Notes: generated by a model from the letters alone, not told the origin. DNA of 64,000 bases from Citrus sinensis (GCF_022201045.2 NC_068558.1:42365501-42429500); one strand, 5' to 3'; positions 40,448 through 54,973 are shown, counted from the first letter of the stretch. Numbers and translations: made by a program.

Positions 40448-41160
40448 GATCGCATATAGGAAGGCTGACATTCAACTATAAGAAAACAAATAAGAGGAAA
40501 TTTCAAAATCTAATTGGAGAAATTTGTACCCTGGCAGCATTCATTGGGTTGCCCATTGAACTTGCACGACAGATCCCTTTCTCCCATAAACTCACATCAC
40601 AGATGAAAGTTACCAAGAACAAGAACTCTGAGAAAGTATCCGGGTGTCACAACACAAAGTCTATAGTTCATAAATTCTTTCGCCATATCCTATGAGAATG
40701 CCTGGAAACTTATGTTCAAAAAAAAAAAAAAAACCTTGAAATTATTAAATAATTATGTTCTCGATCTAGATTAACTTTTCAGAAACATTCTCACAAACAT
40801 TGACAAAGCGTGATTCCAGAACAAGCCCTTCTATGATAACAGAAATGCCGACTAAATGACAACTCTTACAAGAATGAAGAGATGGTGAGTATTTTTTTTT
40901 TTTCCTAAGATGCATCCTAAAGGTTTCTCTTTAGCTTATACATTCTAACCAAAGACAGGCATACGTGTCTGGGTTTGTACAATACAATGAATATCTCAGC
41001 ATACTTTACGCTTGTAAGAATGACAAATGGGACTAATTTAAGAAAAGAAAATCACTGTTTTATGTACTTTTTGAATGCGAGTAAACTGAAACAATCAGTA
41101 CATTTGTCCGTCAACCAACACAACGCAGATGTCCCAGCCTAAGGGCCATCGCAACAAGAA
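40448..41160. repeat. Block A tail and upstream region of the middle kinase
   Basis: Positions 40448 to about 40694 match 63738-64000 at the end of the window. Beyond that, comparison is impossible because the window ends. No gene is visible. An A-run lies near 40718-40732. Confidence 0.75.
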
Positions 41161-41760
41161 AATTTGGACAAAAGCTTAAGCACAAATTTTGAAAGTCATT
41201 GTCAACCAATCTCATTCTCTAGAAGCAAAGATTACTTTCTTTGCAGCGGAGCCCCAATGAAAGGCTCCATTGATTTTAGATGATGTATAAAGCAAATAAA
41301 AATAAAGAACCCGTCAAACATAAAGACAAGTCAAGCTACGAACTCAGACTTAAACCAATGCATCCACATTATGCCCTTAGTCTGCTCATGAAACTTTTGA
41401 TACAAAGAAACAAAAAACAGAGACTGCAACCATGACGGCATTAGTACACAGAACACTTCACATTTGGCCAAAAGCTAAGCACAAACTGTAAAAGTCATAG
41501 GCAACCAATCTCATTCTCTAGAAGCAAAGATTACTTTCTCCTCAATGGAGCCCCAATGAAAGGCTCCATTGATTTTAGAATGATGTATAAAGCAAATAAA
41601 AATGAAGAACACGTCAAACACAAATACAAGTCAAGCTACAAACTCAGACTTAAACCATTGCATCCACATTGTGCCCTTAGTCTATTTATGAAACTTATGA
41701 TGCAAAGAAACAAAAAACAGAAACTGCAACCATGAGGGCATTCATACACAGAACACTTCA
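41161..41760 (+). repeat. 300-bp tandem duplication of promoter and start codon region
   Basis: Unit 1 (41161-41461) and unit 2 (41462-41760) are near-identical. They share GAAAGGCTCCATTGATTTTA, CAAGTCAAGCTAC and the ATG context GACTGCAACCATGA/ AACTGCAACCATGA. The ATG of unit 1 (41432) lies exactly 300 bp before the true kinase ATG (41732). It opens a 19-residue frame (MTALVHRTLHIWPKAKHKL) ending at TAA 41489-41491. If transcription starts upstream of unit 1, this would be an upstream ORF. Confidence 0.92.
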
Positions 41761-44700
41761 CTTTCTCATTTTATCCTATGTTGTCGTTCAAATTTCTGCG
41801 CAGAAAGAAGCAGAAGCTCTGCTAAACTGGAAAAGCAGTTTAGTTTCTTCATCTCTTCCTTCATGGACTGCCATTAACAGCAACAGTGGCCCATGCAACT
41901 GGAATGGAATTCAGTGCAATGAAGTTGGCAGCATTTCTGAGATAAACTTAGCAAATTCAGGCCTGGACGGAACACTGGACGGGTTTGACTTCTCTGCTTT
42001 TCCTAATCTCACTGCCCTCAATCTCAATATGAACAATTTGGTAGGAAGTATTCCGGCTGGAATTGTGAATGCAACAAAGCTCATCTTACTTGATTTGAGT
42101 AGCAATAATCTCACAAATCCAATACCTCCAGAAATTGGATACCTTTCAGAACTCCGAGTCCTTCTTCTCTACAATAATTCACTCACAGGTCAAATTCCAC
42201 ATCAACTTAGCAACCTACAGAACGTGTGGCTGCTAAGAATTGGTGCTAACTACCTGGAGGATCCTGACCCAGTCAAGTTTAAGGGTATGGCATCTTTAAC
42301 ACATCTTTGGCTTGACTATAATCTTTTGGAGAAATTTCCCTCGTTTATAGCTGAATGCTCGAAGCTGATGTTTCTCGATCTTTCTGATAATCTAATTATG
42401 GGTCATATTCCGATAGAGCAACTGACTCATCTGGAAAACCTCGAATATCTGAACCTAACAAAGAATTTGTTTGAAGGAGAGATTGCCCGGGAAATTAAAA
42501 CATTTCCTAAGCTTCGACACCTGAAGCTTGGGCAAAACAAGCTTACCGGTACAATACCTGATGAAATAGGGCTCCTATCAAACCTTGAAATACTTGAATT
42601 CCATGAGAATTTGTTTCACGGGCTGATACCATCTTCATTAGGAAACTTGAGGAGGCTTCAACGTTTGAACCTAAAATCTGCAGGTCTAAATTCCAGCATC
42701 CCCCAGGAACTTGGATTCTGCACCAACCTCACTTTCCTCGAACTTTCTATTAACAACCTTACAGGTTCCTTGCCTCTTTCCCTGGCCTCATTAAGACAAA
42801 TCAGCGAGCTAGGGATTTCCAATAACCAACTATCTGGTGAAATTCATCCATATCTCTTATCTAACTGGTCAGAGATCATCTCTTTGCAGCTCCAGATGAA
42901 TGATCTATCAGGAAAACTTCCACCTGAAATTGGGTTACTCCCCAAACTAGAGTATCTGTATCTTTTTGATAACAAATTTTCAGGTCCTATACCTCAACAA
43001 ATCGGAAATTTGACAAATCTGTTTGATCTTCAACTGGCCAACAACCTTTTCAATGGTTCCATCCCTTCCACCATTGGAAATTTATCCAGTCTTGTGAAGT
43101 TAAGTCTTTCTTCTAACCAACTTACTGGAACCCTTCCTCCTGAAATAGGCAACATCAAAATGTTAGAAGAGTTGGACTTGAGCTCAAATAATTTGCAAGG
43201 AACTCTTCCCATGTCAATAACCAACTTACAAAGCCTCACCCTGTTATATGTTTCATTCAACAACTTCTCAGGAAGCATTCCAGTTGATTTTGGACCCAGA
43301 TTCTTAACAAATGTGAGCTTCTCCTACAATAATTTTTCTGGAAAGCTGCCTCCAGGAATTTGTAGAGGTGGGAACCTCATCTATTTAACTGCCAATGTAA
43401 ATAAACTCATGGGACCTATTCCAGAAAGTCTTTGGAACTGCACAGGACTAACCAGAGTTAGGCTTGAGCAGAATCGTCTGGATGGAGATATCACGAATGC
43501 ATTAGGCATATACCCAGATCTGCAATATATTGACTTGGGAGACAACCAGCTTTCTGGAATGTTGACATCAGACTGGGGAAAGTGCACCAATCTCTCAAAC
43601 TTTCGCATATCTGCTAATAGAATAAAGGGCGGTATCCCAACAGAGCTTGGAAATTTGACATATTTGCAGAATCTCGCCATTTCTGATAACCAACTGACAG
43701 GGAAAATTCCAGCAGAGCTTTTCAGATCTTCAGTTCTCATCAGACTGAATTTGAGCAGGAACCAACTCTCCGATAAGATACCTGCAGAAATTGGAAAGCT
43801 TTCGCGGCTACAATATTTGGATTTGTCAGAGAACAATCTAGATGGACCTATACCAGATAAACTTGGGGACTGTGAGGCACTTATATTTCTGAAGCTGAGT
43901 AAAAACAGATTAAATGGGACTATGCCAGAGCAGCTTGGGAATCTAATAGCACTGCAGTCTGTCTTAGACCTCAGTCAAAATACTATCACAGGAGAAATAT
44001 CCCCCCAGCTTGGGAAACTGATAAAACTGGAAGTACTGAACCTTTCACACAACCAGCTTTCAGGTCCAATACCTTCCACCCTTGAAGATCTTGTAAGCCT
44101 TCAGGATGTTGATGTATCATATAACAATCTTGAAGGTCCGCTCCCAAACACAAGGGCCTTTCTGCAAGCTTCTGTTGAAGAAGTGGCCGGTAATCCTGGC
44201 CTATGTGGTGAAAATGCAAAAGGTTTGACCCCTTGCAGCAGAGACACTTCATCTAAGAAGCAAAACAGAAATAACAAAAGGAAATTGGTGATTGCCATTG
44301 TCATTCCAGTAGCTGCTTCGACGATTCTGTTAATTCTTTTTGGAATGTTCCTTTTCCACCGTTATTCAAGAGCTCGTGAAGATAAAAAGGACAAATATTT
44401 AGGAAGAAAAAGCTCATTTTCTGTATGGAACTACACAAAGAGAATAGATTTTAAGGATATAGTCACTGCAACAAATAACTTTGACTGTAAATTTTGCATC
44501 GGAAGGGGTGGACAGGGGAGCGTCTACAAAGCAAAGCTTCTGACAGGTGACATCTTCGCCATAAAGCGTCTTCATACTCCTGACGAAAATGAGCTATCCG
44601 AGGAATATCAGATGAAGAATTTCGAATCTGAAATGCATGCTCTAACAGAAATTCGGCATCGGAATATTGTAAAAATGTATGGAATCAGTTACTTTGATGG

Positions 44701-45743
44701 GGACCTTTTTTTTGTATATGAATTCATAGAGAGAGGCAGCTTGGCAAAGTCACTGCTGGATAACAAGGAAGCAGAGATTTTGAGCTGGGATATAAGGTTA
44801 AAGATCGTCAGAGGAGTTGCAAATGCACTATCCTACCTGCACCACAACTCTACACCCACTATTGTGCACAGAGACATATCAAGGAATAACATTTTACTGG
44901 ACATGGATTTTGAGCCTAAGATTTCTGATTTCGGAACAGCTAGGCTGCTAAAAGCAGGAGAGTATAACACCACTGCTATAGTTGGTTCATATGGTTATAT
45001 TGCACCAGGTAATTCCCAAACCACACCATTATACTATGCACTAGTGAGCATCATTTTCCTACTAACATGTGATGCAATATGAACAGCACTTCCAACCTCA
45101 CCAATCCTGGTTCATAGCTCATCAACCAAAGTGGCATTTTTTAGTCTTTCTTGTTAAAGTTTAGTCCTGAAAGAAAGCATACGTGTTAAACCCCAAAAGA
45201 AAAATATAGCTAATTAAACCCTAAAAGAAAAATATAGCTAAGTATCCCAAAAATAATTTCATGACATGACCAGATAAATCATTAGCAAAAAGAACAAAAA
45301 TCTAATGCCTCGATGCTTTGCTAATTAACTTCTTCACATATTATTTATGTGTTGCAGAACTAGCTTCTTCAACGAAGGTAACAGAGAAATGCGATGTATA
45401 TAGTTTTGGCGTTGTTGCATTAGAAGTGCTAATGGGGAAGCACCCCCAGGAACTCCTCCTATCTCTGCAATCTGGAGAGTATAATCTGCTGCTTGCCAAT
45501 ATTTTTGATAAGAGGCTCACACCTCCAAGTGGTCACATTATGCAAGATCTGGTTTTAGCAGCAACACTAGCCTTGATATGCACAAGTGAAAATCCCATGT
45601 CAAGACCCACGATGCGTCAAGTATCCAGCGAACTGCTAACAGGAGCACGTCTTCCTCTCTCCATACCCTTGCACCTGCTCACACTGCAGAACTTGATGGA
45701 TATGTTTTCTCATGTTGGATCCCAACAAGCAACAAGTCCCTAG
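41732..45743 (+). CDS. LRR receptor-like kinase, MIK2-like, diverged paralogue
   Basis: It has the same architecture as copies A and B but clearly diverged sequence. Exons are 41732-45008 and 45358-45743, with the same intron position (AP/E of kinase subdomain VIII), giving 1220 aa. It has a signal peptide ([14 protein letters not shown]), an N-cap (EALLNWKSS to CNWNGIQC), about 30 LRRs, a TM segment ([19 protein letters not shown]) and a kinase domain. Kinase landmarks are [24 protein letters not shown] and SDFGTARLL. The C-terminal lobe ([20 protein letters not shown]) is intact and has a longer tail. It is head-to-head with copy A across 2.8 kb. The ligand is unknown. The 5' end is duplicated just upstream. 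Confidence 0.93.
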
Positions 45744-47919
45744 CAAAGTTCCAGCAGGCAAAATCTCTCCCTCTCTCTGCACCTTTCCACAAGCTCATAT
45801 TGCGGAAGTTTCTGTCTCAAGTTTTCCAAAATATACTTGTCGAACAAGTTGTCTTAAATGTACTTCTTAATCTAGCTAATCATCTACTTTCATCTAGTTA
45901 TCAGATTCAACATACTTTGATTCTATATCCTTCTTCATCTCCTAGGGAATCACAAATAGATGATTTCTTCCACAAGCAAAGCAATGGGCAAATGATTAGA
46001 TAGAAAATCACCTGATTATGCAACACCATCACAACATTGAAACACACACTCTCAGTGCTTCAAAAACTGGAAACAAGAATAAGAATCTTGTTCTGACTTG
46101 GGCCAGACATAACAGGATATGAACTCTTCGATAACCCATGAACTTGCTGAGAACCTGAAAGAACGCACATACGCAAATTAAACTAACACGAAATTACTAA
46201 AAGGGAGAACAGACATAAATTTCAGAATAGTAATTTGCATATAACGAATGTCATGACCGATGATAAGGATAAAGGAGTTGGATTAAAACTATTGCAAAAC
46301 TTCTACCGATTTAACTAGTACTTGAACTTGATGATGAGGTTATGACCGTCACTATGTAATTTGGCGTGAAATAAGAAACCGCACGCAAAGCCCGCCTCAA
46401 CTCTCCGCCTCTCCGCTAGCCTGTGTGCTTTTAGGGATGGTAGTGCCGTAGTGGGGTGGTTGTTCGAAGGCCCACCCATTCCCCCACCATATTAAAAATT
46501 TCGTTTCCATTTTTCATTTCATCTCCTAGTAAATCTAGTAAAGTGAAAATAGAGAATCTCAATATAGGAATTCTCTATCCTAACCTTTATTTATTTATCT
46601 GATAGTAAATATTGTTAAATAATTTTTATAAATTTAAAATTTAAAATTTAAATAAAATTATTATCATATTATGAAATATTTAAATTATTTTATAAAAATT
46701 TTTAAAATGTTGAAACAATATTTTAAAATAATATTAAAACTAAAAAATATTTAAAAAAAACTGCATCTTCAGACAGAAAAAAATATAACAATGTTTTAGA
46801 ATTGAATAAGAATTATAATGTGGTATTTTCTTTTATTTATATCCAATTTAGTATTTATATTAAGTAAAAATAAAAATAAAGTTTATTAATCAACATTATA
46901 ATTTAAAAAAAGGAAAAAAAAAAGAGATTGATTTGGGTTGCTATTCTTTTTTCAAAGCCCAGATCGAGCGTCACTATAATATGATCACCTTAACTGTAAC
47001 ACCCGTTGTTTTTGTTTTTTTATTATTATTATAAATCTATTTTATATAATGTAATATTTAGGGTTAATGTATTTAAGGGTATTTTATTTTATTTTAATTT
47101 TTAAAAAATCTCAAATTACTTAACCTTTTTATTATTTATTAAATACCTTATTTAAAAAGGAAATAAATTCCTTAATGGGTAAGGGTATTAAAAAGACTTG
47201 GCTTATAAAAAATTCCTCTATACTATTTTGTTTCTCAAAACCCTAGAGGCTAATAAAGAGGAGAATACAATTACAACAGCAAAAGCAACAATAAACTCAC
47301 GTTTTTTAATAAGAGCAGGGAAAGATTTAGATTGTATTTCTATTTTCCATTAAAGATATTATTTAGTTTTGATTTAGTTTTGAAGGTAAGAAAGAATTTA
47401 TAAACCTTTGAACTTCTGATTTTATTTTTGATTTTATGTGATTGATTGAATGATTTTACGGGTATTATATTAATAAAATTGTGAAAGCATGATCACGTAT
47501 TGATTTATGTTACTATTGAGTGGAAGTAGTGCTATTATGTTATCACAAAAACCGTAAATAGTGCAAATTAAATGTCATATGACTGCTGTTTTAATTGAGT
47601 TTTATATATAAACTTTATAGATTATTAAACTAGACATCTTTATCTTTCTATCTATATGTTTATTATTCAAAAACTCGTTGTATATTAATTGTTTTGATTT
47701 TTCGAAATTGGAACACTGGTGTTGGAAAATTCTGATTTTCAGCAGCAATTCTTATTTTTATAATTTATTTCATAATCCAATGGGTTCTGAAAATTCTGAG
47801 AATTTTTATTACTGTACACATAGATGTCTAGTTTCTTTTACCAAAGCAAACACGTCCACTTCTGACTTCTCAAACATTGTGAAGTGGAAGACACTGATGT
47901 TATCTTGCTTTTGGGGTGT
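45744..47919. other. Intergenic, very AT-rich, between the kinase paralogue and block B
   Basis: No gene can be supported. Positions 46580-46930 are extremely AT-rich. Positions 47230-47260 include AAACCCTAGAGG, resembling an old promoter or 5' UTR, but no following frame is convincing. The open frame at 47678-47938 has no recognisable features. Confidence 0.45.
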
Positions 47920-48819
47920 TGTCATGTCTTTTACATGATTCTCTTTATTCAGCCTTATGCTTTTTTTTCTTAGATGTTTCTCCTAAATGTTTCCAAGTTT
48001 TTAATTGAAGAGATTGATTAGTATATATAGGTTATATAAATCCTTGCGTTCTTATGACTGAGTGAAAAATATGCCATTGGCAGTGAAAGATCTACTCAAT
48101 ATTATGTACACTTGAAAGATATAATACAAGAATCATTTTCTGCAATTTGAAGAACAATGAATCATATTGAGATCAAGTCAATTCAATTTATGGCTCCTCT
48201 CTTTCTAAGGCCTGAACTCCAATTTATTGAACAAGATTAAGAGTGAAAGATCTTTACATTTTCCAAGTGCAAGCTTAAGCTCACCTAAATTCATGGTATA
48301 TATTATAATTATCTTTAAAAAATTCAAAAGGACTTTTAAGCCCTATTTAGTATGGAGGTGTAAAAGTTACAATTACTGTAAAAAAAATTATAATTATGAA
48401 ATAAAAGTTAATAATATGTCGTAAATATTATTTTTAAACAATTATTTTAACAAAAGTAGTAAAAATATAATAGATTTTTTATTATATAAGTATAAAATCA
48501 AATCAACTAAGCTTTCAAATTATAATAGTTAGTGTTTATCAAACATTTTAGCACTATAACTTTTTAGTTACAACTATTCAACTTCAATCTCAAATGGAAT
48601 TGGGATCTTAGAGCATGTTTCATTCATAAATCATAACTATCCTGTTGTAGCCACTTAAAAGGAAATAACAAGAAAATCATGTTAAATAATATCATTGTTG
48701 ATATTTGAGGTTAAAGAAATTCAAACTCTAGATTTGCATCCTCCTGGGGGAAAGACAAAAGTGTTAATCTGAACATTCAACTTAATATAATATTATTTCT
48801 TTTTGCATTTGGTCACATT
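47920..48819. repeat. Head of duplicated block B with third CESA4-flank copy
   Basis: Similarity to block A starts at TGTCATGTCTTTTACATGATTCTCT (47920 against 33515). Positions 47953-48300 are the third copy of the CESA4 3' flank. Homology runs to GCATTTGGTCACAT, where the solo LTR is inserted. Confidence 0.8.
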
Positions 48820-50158
48820 TGTTAGCCTAAAGGACTATACATAATGTAATTTTGATGATAACAAACATATGTATTAAGTGATTTAATAGATATTGTATTT
48901 CACATTTTCACTAGTTTTTGAAGGGTAATATTTATGCAAGTGAATCAAGTGAAATCAAGTTCAAGACACTCAACGGACAACCGTGAAATCAAGAATAAAG
49001 TTTAGAGCTCAAACGGACAAATTAGTGTGATAAATTCTTGTAAAGCCGGTATGATTTAATTGATGCATGATTTAGCATTTGAGAAGCTCAAAAGATTAAT
49101 TTAATTAAATATTTTTCATAAACTAAAAGGTTTTGTTTTTATAAAGTAAAGTATTTTGTGGATTTGAGTAATGTGGACTTAAAATGCTAAGTTTTGAAAT
49201 CTTTGATTTTAATAAGTATTATTATTAAATTTCGGAGTTGGATGTTTTTATAAACATTTGAAATGTTTTGGGCCATACTATAATTTATGAATATTTTGGA
49301 TTAAAGTGAAAGAATTTGAGAACTTTGAAAAATATGGGTACTATGTTGAAAAATATCTTTTTGTAAAATAATAATATCTTTGGGGCTATATCATAATTTC
49401 AAAAAGTTTGGGAAAGATAACTATTCTTAGGAAGTTCTGAAATTGAACCTATTTGCAAAGTTTTATGACATTTTGGGTCGTAGTATAATTATAGAAAGTT
49501 TTGGGCCAAAATTCAAAAATAACGGTAATATCACTATTCCTGAGCGGCTAGCCGGATAAATTAAGCGACTAACCGCTTGGACGCTGGAATTTACCTATAA
49601 CGACTACTTTGAGGGCTTTAACTATAAAAACTCAACTCAAACTTCATTTTATGAACTAATGCAAGCAAATATAAGATCATATAAAATATATTGAGCTTCC
49701 AAAACGCAAATCATCATAGATTGAATTATTGTTGAGCTATTATTTGCATATCCACTCTTAAAGAGAGTTTTTGTTGTAATTTTCATTTATTATCAAATTG
49801 TGAGTGTACAAGTGTGAGAAACACTTGGGGTGAAGAGATTGGGGATATAATCTTTTATTGTAAAGGTCCATTGACACATTGGAAGTCAATTGTAAATATT
49901 TGAAGCCTTGGGAGACTTGGATAGTGAAATCCTCAAGCCGGGTGAGCTTGGAGGCGTGGACGTAGGCGGGGATAGCCGAACCACGTAAAAATCCTTGTGT
50001 TTGTTTTATCTTCCCTTACTCTTTTAATATTGTGCTTGATTGGATTTACTGTTTTTGATTTGATTAAGGCAATAGATTAAATTGTTGTGCGAATTGTATT
50101 GCATAAATTTTAAAATCCTAATTCACCCTCCCTCTTGGGTTGCATAACTTGCATTTCA
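48820..50158. mobile_element. Solo LTR of a retrotransposon, 1.34 kb
   Basis: The element begins TGTTAGCC and ends TTGCATTTCA. It interrupts block A/B homology, with flanking ACATT (48815-48819) and ACATC (50159-50163), a 5-bp duplication with one mismatch. The end motif CACCCTCCCTCTTGGGTTGC is typical of plant LTRs. There is no internal coding region or second LTR, so it is best read as a solo LTR left by recombination. The parent family is not identified. Confidence 0.8.
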
Positions 50159-50517
50159 ACATCAACATGAGTTGTTCCCTAAGTCCCACCAGTAGCAACT
50201 TGGAATAGTGTATGGTTAGGAACCATGTTGAGAAACTAAGTGGCTTTCCATTTTTTTTAATATCCAGGAGCCAAATACTCACACTGATTTAAAATCAACT
50301 TCTAACTAGTAAAAAAAAAGGAAAGAAATAAAGAAAATGTCACAACTATGGCAACTTCTTAGTGCTCACCATGTTTTAATTATATTGAATAATGAGATTG
50401 ACTTGGAATCCTTTATGGAATGCCCATGAGTACTAAAAGGAGCTAAGGAAAAACGCTTATGTAGCACATGCTAAATACTTTTAAAATTTCATAGTTGAGT
50501 TTTCTGCTTATGTACAT
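50159..50517. repeat. Block B segment between solo LTR and copia element
   Basis: Continuation of the homology to block A (about 34408-34790). It ends in TACAT (50513-50517), the left target duplication of the copia element. Confidence 0.75.
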
Positions 50518-50953
50518 TGTTGGATCTATTGAGTCTTTTTCAAGTTGATTCTAATGAATCTTGACGAATTAAGAACTAAGAAATTCAATTGAATAAAGAA
50601 ACCAAAACTAAAATAAGAATTCAGAACAAAAACAGAGGCACGAATCACCAAGTTTTAAAGGAAAAATTCAACCACTTTATTGATCAACAACTAATCAAAT
50701 ATAGATGGATTTATAGAAGACTTTGCACAGATCACAACAAAACAGATTATATGCAGATTAATGAACAAAATAAGAAGAAAGAGATTGTACATTAAGCACT
50801 GCTCATCGGCTTCTATATGTATTGATGTTTCTGGAAATTTTACAATAGATTATAACTAATTCGTGCCACAACTGAAGTCAATCTGCACAATGATTTTGAA
50901 CTTCTTTATATTTTCCATCTGAGTCCACAAATTCATATACATATATCTCCACA
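50518..50953 (-). repeat. 3' LTR of the copia element
   Basis: The left-hand LTR (3' in element orientation). It reads TGTTGGATC to ATCTCCACA on the plus strand. It is preceded internally by the purine-rich AAGGTAGAGAA (element orientation), a plausible polypurine tract. Confidence 0.85.
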
Positions 50954-53900
50954 TTCTCTACCTTGCAGTTGATTCCGTTGATCTTTTCAATAAAGAAGCA
51001 CAAAAAAAAAATCTTTAATCAACTACAATTCACTCCTAAATTTAGTTACGTTTGCGCAAAATGCCCATTAGATTCACATAGAATTCAAACTTTACAGTGG
51101 GAAGCACTTTTATAAGTGCAACAGCTGGGTTCACACTTGTGTGGATCTTAGACACAATTACTGTTCCCTTTCCAACCTCATCTCTGATAAACTGGAGTTT
51201 CACATGTTCTTTCATGATACATATGGTTCTTTACCAGCTGTATAGCACTTTGATTATCACAGTTAATTTGAATTGTTTTTTAATTTAACCACAGCTCATT
51301 AAGCAGATCTTTCAGTCATAAGGGAACCACATATGTATACCCTGAAGTTGACTTCCTTCTGTCAAGATCTCCAGCTTATCATGCACATGTTCAGCATAAA
51401 CATATACCCTGAAGTTGACTTCCTTCTGTCAAAATCTCCAGCAAAGTCAGAGTCTACAAATACTACAACCTCATTTGTATCACATTTAGTTTTGTCATAC
51501 AGCAAACCACAAGTAGAATAGCCCTTAAGGTATCTCATTATCCATTTGACAGGACTCTAATGAGTCTTACTTAAACAACTAAGGAATCTGCTAACAACAC
51601 TCACTGCATAGGTTGTATCAGGCCTAGTGCATACCATTGCATACATTAGATTCCCCACAACCTATGCATATGGGAATTCAGTTAACTGAAACTCAATCTC
51701 AGATGACTGAGCTGCTAATAATTTGAACTATGGACTAAAAAGAGTTAGAATATGTTTGCAATCTTGCATATCAAACATTTCTAAAACTTTTTTGATATAT
51801 TTCTTTTAACTCGAGAACAAAGTGCCAACAACTCTATCCCTTAAAATATCCATCCCAATGATCTCTTTTGTATTACCAAGATCTTTCATTTCAAATTCAG
51901 ACTTCAACAAATTCTTCAACCTCTTTATCTCAGACTTGTGTTTACTTGCAATTAGCATATCATCCACATAAAGAAGCAAATAAGCAACTCCACTTTGATT
52001 TGAGCCACCAAAATAAATACAGTCGTCATATTTGCTTATGTGATAGCCTTTTGAGATCATACACTTATCAAATCTTTTATTCCATTACCTCGAGGATTAC
52101 CTAAATCTATACAAGGACTTACGTAGCAGACACACATGATCTTCCTTTAACTTGTACTTAAAACCTTGATGTTGAACCATCAATATCTATTCTTTAAGAT
52201 TAGCATGAAAAAATGTTATTTTTACATCTATATGCTCAAGTTCCAAATCAAGTAAGGCCACCATAGTTAATAAGATTCTTATGGAACTGTGTTTAACAAC
52301 AAGAGAACAAATTTCATTAAAATCTACACATTCTCTCTGTGCAAACCCTCTAGCCACAATCTTTGCTTTGAATTTTAAAGGCTCAACCCCTGTAATTCCT
52401 TCATTCTTCTTGAATATCCACTTACAACTAACTAACCTTTTATCACCTGGATTTGATACAAGTGTCCAAGTATGACTTCTTTGCAGGGACTCCATTTCCT
52501 CTTGCATTACCTCAAGCCACTTATCACAATTCAGACTTTCAATAACTTCAAAAAAGTTTCCACGTTCTTCAATTGCCACATCATCAGCACACAACAATGC
52601 ATAAGCGATTAAATCGGCATATTTATCCCTCACTAGGGCTTTGGTTTGCCTTCTACCTCTGTCTCTAGTTAATTGATAAGTCTACAAGTCAACTTGTTGC
52701 AAATCTAATGCTTTATTGTCCTCAACTTTGGCCATAGTCTCATCCTCACTACTAAATAGCTTTTTTTCACTATCTCTATCTTCAAATAGCTCCACCTTAA
52801 TCTTGGCAATATCAGAGAGTTTGTTAGTAATCAGATCAGCACACACATCAGTATCATTTTCTACATTTTCTTTTAATAATGCAGATTCATGAAACACAAC
52901 ATCTTTGCTGATTATACATTTCCTTTACTCTCTACACCATATTATATACCTTTAATCCTATCATAATATCCAATAAAAACACCCTTCAATGCTCTTGCAT
53001 CTAGCCTGTCTTGATTAATATAAAGATAGGCAAGGTACTCAAAAATTCTGAGATTTTTATAATTTGCAGGCTTTCTTGACCATATTTTCTCTAGTGTTTT
53101 GAAGCCAATAGCAAATGATGGGCTTCTGTTAATTAAGTAACATGTTGTATTAACAGCCTATGCTCAAAAGTTTCTGGAAAGCTTAGAATTCACTAACATA
53201 TATCTTTTTTTATCTACCAATGTCTTGTTCATCATCTCAGCCAAACCATTCTACTAAGGGGTGAACCTTACTATTTTATGCCTTTTTATTCCATGTTTTT
53301 GACAGTATTCCTCAAACTCTTTACTACAAAACTCTAAGCCATTATCATTTTTTAAGCATTTAAGCTTAAGCCCAGACTGATTCTCCACCAAAGCTTTCTA
53401 CACCTTAAATTTTTCCAAGGCTTGATATTCGGTCTTGAGTATGTAAATCCACACATTCCTTGAGTAATCATCAATCAATGACATAAAATACATTCCACCA
53501 CTCAGAAATGAGACTTGTACAAGCCCCTAAAGGTCAGCATGTACATAGTCCAAAGCTAGCTTCGACATATGTTGCACCTTATTAAACTTGGATTTGTGAG
53601 CTTTGCCATAAAGACAATTTTCACAAAAGTCAAGCTGCTGAATTTTATCCCCACCAACCCTTATTTACTGAGCTCTTGTATTCCTTTGACACTCATATGA
53701 CCAAGTCTAAGATGCCATAACTTGGTTCTATCTTTTTCAGAAACAATAGACATTCCTTCCATAACAGACATTGATGAACCTTACAACACGTACAAACCAT
53801 TCTCTTTAACCCATTCTATCACTATCTCAATCCCTTTAATTATCTTTAAGCCACCATTTTCAGACTTAAAGAAGTATCTTAAGTTGTCTAACATGTCTTA

Positions 53901-54973
53901 CCTCATGTAGAGCTCTTATAGTCTCATCAAACATCTTGATTTTAATAGAACCAATATCAATAATTTTATACACATTGTTATTTCCCATCAAGACTCTACC
54001 ACCATCCACAGTCTCATATTTGTAAAACAAATTTCGATCAAGACACAAGTGAAAAGAACAACCAGAGTCTATAACCCACTGACTTTTTGTGTTGCCATTT
54101 GAGGCTACAAGCAAATCAGCACCGAGGTATCCATTAGAGGCATCATCGGAGGCTAAAATTGTATCCCCTGATCTTTCTTGACACTCTTTCGTTTTCTTTT
54201 TAAGGTAATTCTTGATATGATGTCCTTCTTTCCTGCAGTAAAAGAATTTCCTTTACTTTTTCTTCTTATCTGTATTTTCTTGATTTTTTTCCATGTCCTT
54301 TTCCCTAGTTTTTATTCTTCTGGTCTTTATTCTTTTCTATTCTGGCAACCAGCACATCACCATTACTCATTTCATACCCATTATTCTTCTGAATCTCTTT
54401 TGAACTCAAAGATGCCATAACATCTTCAAGAGTCAATGTTGTTCTGCCAAATAACATTGTATTCACAAAGCCTTCATAAGACTTTGGCAGATAACTCAGC
54501 AAGAAAATAGCTTTATCTTCATCACTTATTTTTACATTTTCAATCCATTCAAGATCAAGAATGATCTTGTTGAAGGTGTCAATATGATCTTGCATTAAAA
54601 CTCCTTCTTTCATTAAGAAGGTGCATAGTCATTTCATCAAGAAAAGTCAGTGAGTCAGGGACTTCTTTATACACAAAGCTTCCACGTTATTCAAAATTCC
54701 TAAGGTTGCCTTTTCTTCAAAAATCTTTATCAAGATTGAGTCACTAAGACTCAAAATTAGAGTGTTGTGAACTATGTGTTTCCTCTTTTCATTGGACATA
54801 GAACTTGAAGCAGCCTTTGGATCTTATTTTTCTAGAGCAAATTCGAGGCCCTGATGCACAATGAGAGCCCTAATTTTCAGTTTTCAAAGTGAAAAATCAC
54901 CACCAGTGGTGAATTTATCAATTTCAGGCTTTGGAAGAGACATGGTTGAGATTCATCAAGCTTTAATACCACT

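Noticed and set aside
40170-40475. Minus-strand frame of 101 codons
   Set aside because: It lies across the SINE and its flank; the reading frame is chance.
47678-47938. Frame of 86 codons before block B
   Set aside because: It has no recognisable motif or splice partners, and it runs into duplicated CESA4-flank DNA.
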